A DNA stretch of 64,000 nucleotides, taken from assembly GCA_032622095.1 (NCBI GenBank), contig CP136066.1:157193152-157257151 (forward strand). Direction: 5' to 3'. A program made the translations under genes and the position numbers. The first letter of the stretch is position 1. Each line of letters starts with the position of its first letter. Origin of the DNA: Siphonodentalium dalli (taxonomy: Eukaryota; Mollusca; Scaphopoda; Gadilida; Siphonodentaliidae). Of this stretch, positions 55,312-64,000 are shown in pieces. Below the pieces are notes generated by a model that made no database searches, was not told where the DNA came from, and was given only the letters and a program-made list of their open reading frames with translations.

Positions 55312-56048
55312 CATGACAAATTTCATAATTATCCGACCAAAGGTCCTGTGCTAAAGGATTTAGTCATTAAAAGAGTAAATCCAAGATGGCTGCTGGCGGC
55401 CATGTTTTTTGGCCGAACGACCCCAAAATTACATGTTCCCATCTACATGTCAATATTAACATCCATGACAAATTTCATTATGATCAGATGAACAGTACGA
55501 CCTGTAGCCCATGCTAATGGATTGAATTTTGAAATCAAAGATGGCCGCTGGGGACATGTTTTTTCCCCGAATGACCCCAAAATGACTCGTTCCCATCTCC
55601 ATGTCAATGTCAAAACCCATTTCATAATGATCCAACCAAAGGTACGACCTGTAGCCCGTGCCAACGGATTTAGTCATGCAAAGTGTAAAATACAAGATGG
55701 CTGCTGGTGGCCATGTTTTTTCCCGAATGACCCCAAAATGACTCGTTTCCCATCCACATGTCATTGTTAACATCCATGACAAATTTCATTATGATCAAAC
55801 CAAAGGTACGACCTATAGCCCATGCCAAAGGATTTAGTCACGCAAAGAGTAAAATACAAGATGGCTGCCGGCGGCCATGTTTTTTTTTGCCGAATTACCC
55901 CAAAATGATTTGTTCCCATCTAGATCAACAGCTCTGACATATTTCATAATGATCTGACCAAAGGTACGACCTGTAGCCTGTATTGTAGATGCCTCACACA
56001 TGCACATACGCACACAGACGACGGATACCAAGCCATGGCAATAGCTCA
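55312..56048 (+). repeat. Tandem array, about 160-bp monomer, CAAGATGGC type
   Basis: Four to five monomers share ATTTAGTCATGCAAAG, ACAAGATGGCTGCTGG, CATGTTTTTTCCCGAATGAC and CATTATGATCAAACCAAAGG. The array ends with CGCACACAGACGACGGATAC and CCATGGCAATAGCTC, again a monomer array plus distinctive 3' end as in HINE-like families. Fragments occur at 16735-17000. Confidence 0.6.
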
Positions 56049-56049
56049 A

Positions 56050-56660
56050 AAATACAAAGTAAAGTTGAGCTAAAAATATTCATTACATCAGATTACATGT
56101 ATGTTTTCTACTGGTTAACAGATATAAATAAGAATTTGGATATAAAGTTGTGCAGTCTTTATCAAAGGCACTGGTTCTCCAACCCTTTTCCATCCTTAAC
56201 TCTGACAATGTCAATTTAGAAATGTTTAGCCTGCACAATTATCATCCTCCTAAAAAGTTACAGGGTCCTCTAGATAGTCCAACATTAATTGATACAGGGG
56301 ACAGACAGATACATATGCTATATGTACCATATGCTACTTGTACAATCATATACATGAATACAGAAGCTTCCAAACCATGAGTTTATCAAAATGACTGTTC
56401 CACAGGTGTCAGCAAACAATAATTGATTTGAGTTTATAGAGACAACTTGAGTCATCAAGACATACAACATACAGTGTGAAGAGCAATCATGTCAGGATGC
56501 AGTGAATTAATTCCACCTTGCATGGAATGAATGAAATTTATTGCTTATTATGTGATGGAGACAGGTGGTGAAGGTTGCATTAATCAATATTTAAATTGGG
56601 TAATTAAATGCTCTGGTTAATAGACAAGAGATAAAAAGGGCTATATCTCAACACAAATCA
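56050..56660. other. Sequence without recognised feature
   Basis: No exon or repeat family was recognised. Confidence 0.4.
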
Positions 56661-56664
56661 TTAA

Positions 56665-56776
56665 CCCTTTCAGTGCCAAGTCCAATTTTTGTATCAACCC
56701 ATATTTCTTTGATCATTTTTCAAATTTATTTATTATAATAATGTGATACATTGATGGAAAGAGCTCTTTCAGAGGG
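56665..56776. mobile_element. TTAA palindrome family c, half copy
   Basis: CCCTTTCAGTGCCAAGTCC through GGAAAGAGCTC matches the left arm of 5169-5375; the right arm is reduced to TTTCAGAGGG. TTAA lies at 56661-56664 and 56777-56780. Confidence 0.7.
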
Positions 56777-56780
56777 TTAA

Positions 56781-57265
56781 AGGCCCACTTAATTTTCGAG
56801 TCACAAATTTTTTATAGTGCCTTGATATAAGGTTTTAATAACCATCTATGCCAAAAATATAATTATCATACTATAATTCATCACCGTTTGGAACGTCTGT
56901 TTCTCAGAAGGTGCCCATGCCCCATAGAGTAATAGAAAATAGCTTAAATCATAAAATCATTTCCCTTGTTATGGCTCCCAGAATGCAATAGAATTGAAAC
57001 TATAGTTTATTTTCAATGGAAGGGGAATAACTCTATATCTAATATATATTTATTCCCCTTCCATTGAAAATAATAGACATTGTGTAGCAACTTCAGCACT
57101 GAACAGACGTTGATATCTCAACAAAAACAACATGTTCATAATTTATACATCGAATAAGTTGAAAATACAGTGTTTTGGAGCTTCCTCTTTCAAATGGTAT
57201 AATATGGCATTATATACCGTAATTTTATATAATGTGATCTGGGGGTTCGAAAATTAATTGGGCCT
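56781..57265. mobile_element. TTAA-flanked element, family f (AGGCCCACTTAATT)
   Basis: The ends AGGCCCACTTAATTTTCGA and TCGAAAATTAATTGGGCCT are inverted, with TTAA at 56777-56780 and 57266-57269. An internal hairpin at about 57007-57084 pairs TTTTCAATGGAAGGGGAATA with its complement. No ORF. It shares its left TTAA with the family c half copy. Confidence 0.75.
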
Positions 57266-57327
57266 TTAAACCAAACACATATTCAAGCTAAATAGGCTGT
57301 GTTGTTGGTTGAGAAACACACATACTA

Positions 57328-57444
57328 CAGTAATGCCCTAAATAATCGACTCCTTAACCACAGCAGAATTATGGGTAATTTTTCAAGATTTAGTCTGAAA
57401 TATGACTTGTTGCTATTCATCAGAAAGCTCTCAAAGCATTACTG
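57328..57444. mobile_element. P palindrome MITE copy P14 (one arm plus end)
   Basis: It starts CAGTAATGCCCTAAATAATC and the left arm is intact up to GCTCTCA. It then jumps to AAGCATTACTG with TA. Confidence 0.7.
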
Positions 57445-57460
57445 TAAACATATGGCAAAA

Positions 57461-57951
57461 CAGGCCTGAATATATGGTGCCTGACATTTGCAGGATGAGG
57501 TCCCAGAGGGTGAATTTAATGATGCTACCCTGCACAACGGGCTAGCATCATCAAATTCATCCTCTGGATACATGTATGGGAGACCAAGACACAGATTTAA
57601 GTTCTCAGATTATGTGCACCCATTGGGCACCTCGATTATGCATTGGGGATATAGAAAAATAAGAGAACCGTTGGGGTGTGGGTAAATATGCTCATGCCCA
57701 ATTTGGTGATATAGAGAAATAAAACTAAACATACGTACTAAAAAAGCAAAATAAACTTTCTAAAGTTACAAGTTTCAAAAGAAACTAAAAAAATTGTTAA
57801 TTTGATAATAAAGATAATTCCAGAGAAGATCACACCTGAGCAGAATAGATCCTCAGAAGGTGAATTTAGTAATGCTAGCCTGGTAGCGTCACTAAATTCA
57901 CCCTCTGGGGACCTCATTCTGCAAATGTCCAGCACCATATTTTCAGACCTG
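57461..57951. mobile_element. GAGGT-type hAT MITE, copy M13 (divergent termini)
   Basis: The ends CAGGCCTGAATATATGGTGC and GCACCATATTTTCAGACCTG are inverted. It has two heads and the middle block (57570-57840). A possible imperfect TSD is ATGGCAAA/ATGACAAA. A terminal variant of the family. Confidence 0.65.
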
Positions 57952-58008
57952 GATGACAAATAGTAAACAATCCAAAATTGGCAGATATCGGTTGCGCTCA
58001 ATATGTAA

Positions 58009-58242
58009 CCCTTTCATGATGGGAGCTGCATGCAGCATTAAAGATCCTGTGCCAGTGCATTCTCTTATATATATGTGATTCTCCTATAAGGAACCCTACA
58101 TATATAAGAGAAAGCACTACATGTATTGTTAGGCCAATGTATTCTCTTATATATATGAGAGCCTCCCTATGGGAGACTATATAAGAGAATGCATACGCAC
58201 AGGGTTTTTGTAAAATTTCAGAAAGCTCCAGTCATGCAAGGG
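58009..58242. mobile_element. TTAA-type MITE, family a, copy 8 (reverse)
   Basis: From CCCTTTCATGATGGGAGC to GCTCCAGTCATGCAAGGG with TTAA at 58243-58246; the left TTAA is altered to GTAA. Both internal hairpins are present. Confidence 0.7.
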
Positions 58243-58280
58243 TTAAGATCAAAGACCATCTACCGACCAGGAGGCATATA

Positions 58281-58491
58281 CACTAATGCCATAAATAATC
58301 GACTCCTTAACCACAGCAGAATTATGGGTAATTTTTCAGGATTTAGTCGGAAATATGGCTTGTTGCCATTCATCGCAAAGCACTCACTGAGAGCTTTCCA
58401 ATGAATGGCAACAAGCCTTATTTCCGACCAAATCCTTAAAAGTTATATCATTCTGCTGTGGTTAAGGAGTCGGTTATGTAGGGCATTACTG
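58281..58491. mobile_element. P palindrome MITE copy P15
   Basis: CACTAATGCCATAAATAATC to GGGCATTACTG, flanked by TA. Full length (211 bp) with several mismatches. Confidence 0.75.
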
Positions 58492-58494
58492 TAG

Positions 58495-59437
58495 GGTTGT
58501 AATGTAGGACACCACAGAACAGTCATGAGAATTTCGGTCACAGTTGTCTGATAAGTTAATACCACTGGTAGTACTTTATGTACCCAGAGAATCCTTTGAT
58601 CGCTTGCACGTGCCCAGAGAATTCTTTGAGCATTTGCACTTTGTGACAGGGAAAAAAAATATGGTCAACATCATTAATAAATGTACTGGGGGGGGGGGGG
58701 GGACATTGATTCCATCTAGTCCAGTAAAGGGACAGTTATAAAGAGCCTGAGCTTCATTAGTAGAAGTGACACTTGATCTCGACAAGACATCCTAATCAGA
58801 ACCACTGGGCATACTCATTTCACAGAGTCATTAGTAGTCAATTAGCTAGAGGGGATTGTAAAGTATATACCGAAGTGACAGAAGGCAATATATGATGACA
58901 GTTCTTATTTATGTTGCCATGGGCTTTTCTTCAATTATGCTTGCCATCGCCAGAGCAGTCAGTATCTGCGAGATAGGAATAAAATCTGAAAATAATGTTA
59001 TTGTTGGTGGAAAATCAATGTGGCCACCGAGTGTGGTTAGTGACAAGGCGCCAGCCAATGGTTTAGACTGCTTGGAATTATCAGAATGTCTTCACTGACT
59101 GATTGGTCGATTCTTTTTGGCATGACATTTTAAAGATACGGTAAGCGCTGGCAGTCGATATTGCTATTAAAATAGTCGCGTACATTAAAACCACCATAAA
59201 CAGAAAGAATATTGTATTATAGACAAACTTTGTTCTTATACCAATCTTATTTATCATGTATATTGCATGTTAGTACTCTCTGTCATGTAAACAAACAATT
59301 CAGATTGTTTGGCTTCAGCAAACTGCTAAAGCAACCCTTTGCCATGGCCCAATTTGCTTCAGCAAATGGCTTCGGCATTGCCATAGCCAATTATGAGGGC
59401 TGTTTAGAGAGCACTACCTTGCATTCATATATTGTAC
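58495..59437. other. Sequence without recognised gene; G-run
   Basis: A G tract lies at 58688-58702. A direct repeat (CCCAGAGAATTCTTTGA-like) is at 58581-58635. Open frames (e.g. 58892-59098) show no domain. Confidence 0.4.
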
Positions 59438-60434
59438 TAGCAGGTTAGCCCGCCACTGGCGGCGTTGGTCAGAAACATGACATTTTTTGGGCTTTTCAAC
59501 GAGTTACATGTAATTGTGCCTTTTTAATCAAGAGAAATTATGGTACCCGTCCCTAAAAGATTTAAGGTACATCGGGCGGAAAGAACTGACCCGATTAAAA
59601 ATTGTTGAGCCCGACGTTGTCCGGGCTATTCAAAAACCAATTTCAAGTCGATAGCTCCACCCGTTTCCGAGATATGGTCTGCGCATGCGCGAAGCTGTCG
59701 TCGCACGGGCTCGGCGACCCGATAAAATTAGTATCCGGGGCAAGATACATTCACATACCAAATTTCAAGTCGATAGCTCCACCCGTTTCCGAGATCTCGT
59801 CTGCGCATCTCGTCTGCGCATGCGCTGCACGGGCGTCGCACTGGCTCGCCAATACGACAACGACGACCACCTGGTCAAACTACACTCACGTACCAAGTTT
59901 CGTCCCGATCGGTCGAGGTGTTGGTATCTGATGCAAAAGACGAAATTGTGAGTGTTGGTTTGTAACCGGGATTTCTGAGAAGCATTATGCCTATATCCAC
60001 ACTAACTACCCCCCCTAAGCCCTGACCTAAGTGTCATACATACTATAACAATGATGTTGTAAAAGTACTATGGCATCCAATATATAAAATCTCCCCGCAT
60101 AGGAAACCACTGAAAATTATTGTTCCCGTATATCGCTCTGCAGATGCCAATAACATTGAATGGTAAACAGACGCTCTTTATAGCGATGCGTCAAAAACAA
60201 ACGCTCATTAAATTATCACTTGATTAACCACCGCAGTGCCGTTCGCGGTGATTTTGATGATTGGGAGTGGAGAAAGGGTGATCAGAGCTTCTCCAAAACG
60301 CGACAACTACGGTGTCCGTGGGATTTTACACTTATATACGAAATTTGAGCTCAATCCGTCCACGCGTTTCCGATTCTATGAAGTACACACATACATATAT
60401 ATATATACGGAAGTCTCAAAATATATAGTACAGA
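59438..60434 (+). repeat. TAGC...TAG repeat unit R6
   Basis: It starts TAGCAGGTTAGCCCGCCAC and ends AAAATATATAGTAC. It fuses segments of R2-type (GGTACCCGTCCCTAAAAG), R4-type (TCCACCCGTTTCCGAGAT with CTGCGCATGCGC) and R3-type (TGGGAGTGGAGAAAGGG) text in one unit. Confidence 0.55.
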
Positions 60435-60487
60435 TGGTATCTTGAAAAATTTATTTTTAAATTATATCACAACATTCTGAAGTTTAA

Positions 60488-60595
60488 CCATTTCATGATG
60501 GGAGCTGTGCTGGTGCAGCATTACAGACCCTGTGCCAGTACATTCTCTTTTATAGCTAAGAGAATGTATTGGCAAAGGGTCCAGTCATGAAAGTG
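60488..60595. mobile_element. TTAA-type MITE, family a, copy 9 (short)
   Basis: ACCATTTCATGATGGGAGC-type start after TTAA (60484-60487), CTGTGCCAGTACATTCTC, then a short return arm to AAAGTG before TTAA (60596-60599). Confidence 0.6.
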
Positions 60596-60604
60596 TTAAA
60601 TTAC

Positions 60605-61280
60605 AAATAGTTGATACATGTGTATATATATTTTTTTCAGTTTTCTCTCGTGAACATTAAATTATATTATCTGAGGGTATAAAATAAAAAATCTGAATGG
60701 GAGAAGATTCTGTCACTAGAAATAGATTTTTCCACACATTAATACCAGTGGGACAATTTTTTTTATACTATTTTTAGAACAATTTCAATTGTGCATATTT
60801 TTCAATTAAAAATCACATTTTGAGTTGATTATGCATTACACCATGTGCTTCTAATGTACGAAACTAGGTTAAGTACAACATGTCCTCCCCCTGATTGAGT
60901 AAAAATTAAGGTGAGAATTAGTTATCGTGAGACCTGCATTTATAAACTTAGGCACGACCTGTTTTTCGTTGTCGCGGCATTTTCATTTCAGATAACCTCC
61001 AGGCGAACTGAACGGTCGTTCATCTCAAATTGGCAGGCCTATAATGAAAGTGTCAATGACATCTTGTCAACTTGAAAATGAGATCATGCCATATACATGT
61101 ATTAGTCCATAGAGCGATAGGGAACTCAGACAGTTTATATGCATAAGTACATGTAACTAGAGGTTAATCTGAAGATGCATGAACATTTTGGGATTAATCG
61201 GATGAAAAAGATTGGCTGTAGGGAGTGCCATTTAAGATTGCAGCAATACTAATAGAAAGAGTAAAATGAGATATATGTCG
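60605..61280. other. Sequence without recognised feature
   Basis: AT-rich, no gene or family recognised. Confidence 0.4.
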
Positions 61281-61282
61281 TT

Positions 61283-61937
61283 TACCTCAGACGACTTAAA
61301 GGGGCAAACATGAGCAATAAAGAGTGTTCCTTAACTTCCTTATGTAGAATAATTGGTACAGATGGGTCACCTGGCCAGGGGAATTTCATGGGATTGGCGC
61401 ATCTTCCCATCTTTCATGGATATTGGCGGAGAATCAAGCATTACTTACTTACCTTTGACCTCTTAACTGGAGAAATAATAAATTATATGATCAATAAATA
61501 GCATTCATTATCAGTCTAGAAGATATGTGAGAAATTGATGGTAAAACCATTGTACGATATGATAGGAAGAGTATTGGTCACAGGTTACATGTATGTCATG
61601 TCGTGTTTATACAGGTTGTAAATGGAATCAGGATAGAGGTGTTATCGTGTTAGACTGTTATTTAAAAATTGGCTACCAAATTTCCCATATATCTTCTGGA
61701 AAGATAGTAAATGCTCCTTATTGATCATAGTCGATTAGTCCCACTTTAAGTCATCTGAGGTCAAAGATAAGTAAGTAATGTTTCATTCTCAGCCATTATT
61801 CATGGATGGAACATGAGAAGATGTGCCTATCTCATGTATCCTCCCTGGTCAGGTGACCCATCTGTACCAATTTCCCTACATAAGAAACGCTCTTTATTGC
61901 TCACATTTGCCCCACTAAGTCATCTGAGGTTAACGGC
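61283..61937. repeat. Inverted-repeat segment, CTCTTTATTGCTCA arms
   Basis: ACCTCAGACGACTTAAAGGG with AGCAATAAAGAGTGTT (61283-61331) is inverted relative to AACGCTCTTTATTGCTCAC with AAGTCATCTGAGGT (61883-61937). Related text occurs at 36300-36600. It may be a foldback-type element; termini and TSD are unresolved. Confidence 0.5.
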
Positions 61938-62424
61938 ATCTATCTCATGACACTATATGGGTCAATTTATCCCCGTGTTTCAATTTTCACCGAACAGATT
62001 GCAACCATTTCAGGTATATAATCAATTATTAAATTAAATTAATTATTAGTGCCCTTTTAAGAGATCTGATCTAGTAATGACACCCAGGTCAAATTACCCA
62101 TATATACAAAATTTCAGCTCCAAGGGTCCAGCTGTTTCTGTATAAACAATCAGTAGATAAAAGCCAATTGGGACAGCCTTTTAAGTTTGACACTGCATGT
62201 CGCTAGTAGTCCCTCATATGACGTCACATGAAGGAAGATTCAGACTGCATAATCCATAATGGAATATTTAATTGAATGAATCGGCATATAACTTCATTTA
62301 TGGGCGGCCTATCACAAAAATCTTTTTGGCAACGTGCTCAGTGGGTTAGTGGGCATCAATAAAGACTGACAAGAGCCACACCAGTGTAATTCTTGTATGA
62401 ACCACAAGTCACACTATATACAGT
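61938..62424. repeat. Dispersed repeat ATGGGTCAATTTACC, copy 3, then unassigned sequence
   Basis: 61950-62060 matches 35421-35554 and 37015-37125. The rest is unassigned. Confidence 0.5.
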
Positions 62425-62425
62425 A

Positions 62426-63517
62426 CTAGTACTGCCTTAAGTAATTGATCCAGTAACTGGGGTGCTTATGTGTTTATAACTGCAGTCAAACCATAACTTC
62501 CCCACAATTTATATTATAATTAAGGTTATGTGACTGTTGTGGCACCACCGAGTAAATGATTAAATGTGGTAAAGGAACCTTGGTTATATTCCTTGACTGC
62601 CAATACTCTTGGGCTCCAAATAAACATGCATGCACGTTTATTATTTTCTTGGGTAATTTCCCCCCCCCCCTGCACAGTGCTTATTTGGGTCTGCGTGTTT
62701 ATTAATATGAGGCTATGAAAATTTAAATTAGCATATACACATGTATATATATAATATATATATATATATGATTCTGATATCAAGATGTCGTAGCACACCG
62801 GTATAACTTCTTGCATGAACATATTCAAGTATATGGCATACATGTGGACAATTAAATATTGTATAAAATGCCACATGTCACATACTATGTTGATTCCTAT
62901 ACTTGATCTACTAAAAATAATTTGTTTAACCACAGCTAATATGTTGATGTTTTGCTCAGAGTCCCCCCTGCACTTTTATTTGGGTCTGCACGTTTATTAA
63001 CTTTCAATGGAATTTCCCCCCTGCACTATTATTTGGGCCTGCACTTTTATTTGGAGCCCAAGAGTACACTGTAGGAATTAGTAACTGCTGACTGTTTCAT
63101 TTCTGTGATATTATATAAATTTCTGGAGCCACAATTGTACATGGAAGTTACTATTTCATACCTGTTGATGATTACATGCATTTTAGGTCCACAATCCTCT
63201 GGTTATCTTGCAGTTTATAACCCGCAATTAAAGTCTAAACGAAATGTGGTCTAACTAGGGTGGCACCCTGGTTCAATGAGTCATTTACAATAATGCCCTA
63301 AGTAATCAACCCCTTAACCACAGCAGAATTATGGGTAACTTTTCAGGATTTAGTCGGAAATATGGCTTGTTGTCATTCATCGGAAAGCTCTCACTCAGAG
63401 CTTTCCGATGAATGGCAACAAGCCATATTTCCGACTAAATACTGAAAAGTTACCCATAATTCTGCTGTGGTTAACGGGTTGATTATTTAGGGCATTACTG
63501 TACTTAGGGCAGTACAG
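62426..63517. mobile_element. Large TA-type element L2 with P-like termini (P16 inside)
   Basis: The left end CTAGTACTGCCTTAAGTAAT and right end CTTAGGGCAGTACAG are inverted, with TA outside. The right end is cut by P16 inside its TIR. Subterminal AACTGCAGTCAAACCATAAC (left) and ATAACCCGCAATTAAAGTC, GTGGCACCCTGGTTC (right) match the corresponding parts of L1. The interior has an (AT)n tract (62745-62769), C-run (62661-62670) and direct repeats of CCCCCTGCAC ... TTATTTGGG. Confidence 0.65.
63288..63500. mobile_element. P palindrome MITE copy P16 inside L2
   Basis: CAATAATGCCCTAAGTAATC to GGGCATTACTG, with TA at 63286-63287 and 63501-63502. Removing it and one TA rejoins ATGAGTCATTTACTTAGGGC, the L2 right TIR. 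Full-length palindrome. Confidence 0.85.
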
Positions 63518-63519
63518 TA

Positions 63520-64000
63520 GTGTTCTGATCATTGAAATATCACTGTATTAGGCTAACCACAGAACATTTACGCTACATGTATACACTGAGGTATGTATGT
63601 TATAATTGTCAGATGGATTCTCAGCCGGGATAGCCCCAAAATACACAGGACAATGCCAAACAAGAGCAAAATGTATATTGGCGAAAAAAAATTACTAAGC
63701 AAAATGAAGCTTTTCTACTCTATGTTTCCTCTTGCCATGCTCGACAGATGGCTTTTCGTATGGGGTGGTTGTGCTTCAGTTGTGCCCCCAAATTCGAAAT
63801 GTGTTGGGTATTGCTCCACTGAATCTCCCATTTATTGTATTGGCCCTAATTTGTCTTCGATTTTTTGAATTTGAGTATACCGGGTAGTCACCTCAATGAC
63901 ACATGTACCAGGGAATCCCAATGTTGAGGTTAAAATATGCCAAATTTACGGTCTGAGTCTGAGTGGGGTTGGGGATTGTCACCAAAACAGATAAAACATA
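63520..64000. other. Sequence without recognised feature
   Basis: A 91-codon plus-strand frame (63593-63868) shows no known domain. No repeat was recognised. Confidence 0.35.

Noticed and set aside
62526-62933. 135-codon minus-strand frame
   Set aside because: Lies in AT-rich element L2, includes an (AT)n tract, and has no recognisable domain.

Overview
This is a eukaryotic, AT-rich, intron-dominated window, almost certainly from a mollusc and probably a bivalve. The evidence is a HIF-alpha gene with widely spaced exons, and many non-autonomous elements with tandem central repeats and (GACG)n-type microsatellites of the kind known in bivalve genomes (pearl/CvA/HINE-like). There is no operon, CRISPR array or phage, and I found no tRNA or rRNA gene.

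Only one real gene is supported: the 5' part of a hypoxia-inducible factor alpha subunit (bHLH-PAS protein) on the minus strand. Exon 1 (38591-38832) holds the start codon and an unusual 80-residue repeat-rich N-terminus. Exon 2 (33459-33658) holds the bHLH domain, and exon 3 (9404-9552) the start of PAS-A. All three donors are GTGAGT or GTAAGT, the phases agree, and together they give an open frame of 197 codons. The remaining exons (rest of PAS-A, PAS-B, ODD, TAD) must lie beyond position 1. Intron 1 is 4.9 kb, intron 2 is 23.9 kb, and intron 3 is at least 9.4 kb.

Everything else is mobile-element sequence, much of it nested, which allows target-site duplications (TSDs) to be read directly. 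The main families are: (P) about 213-bp near-perfect palindromes inserted at TA, 16 copies, with two longer relatives sharing their termini (50841-52246 and 62426-63517); (TTAA) several families beginning CCCTTT or AGG.. and flanked by TTAA, piggyBac-like; (hAT) elements with 8-bp TSDs, at 4909-6722, 19938-20627 (with a BED-finger ORF), 26226-28689 and 27620-28351, plus the abundant GAGGT-type MITEs whose termini resemble the 26226-28689 element; (Harbinger) one remnant at 35555-36253 with a HARBI1-like N-terminal ORF; (HINE) Helentron-like repeats with inverted subterminal motifs, 3' hairpins and no TSD; one 927-bp element with 215-bp inverted repeats; GGAATCA-ended elements with a TATA TSD; and head-to-tail TAGC...TAGAC units at 45.9-50.3 kb and 59.4-60.4 kb.

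By region: 1-9.4 kb is intron 3, with a HINE inside a GGAATCA element, two TTAA MITEs, and a hAT carrying a HINE carrying a TTAA palindrome. 9.4-33.5 kb is exon 3 to exon 2, with palindromes, the long-TIR element, hAT elements, a 990-bp tandem duplication and a four-layer HINE/hAT composite. 33.5-38.8 kb is exon 2 to exon 1, with two P palindromes and the Harbinger remnant. 38.8-64 kb is upstream of the start codon: broken copies of the exon-1-flanking segment, MITEs, the TAGC arrays, and the two large P-related elements.
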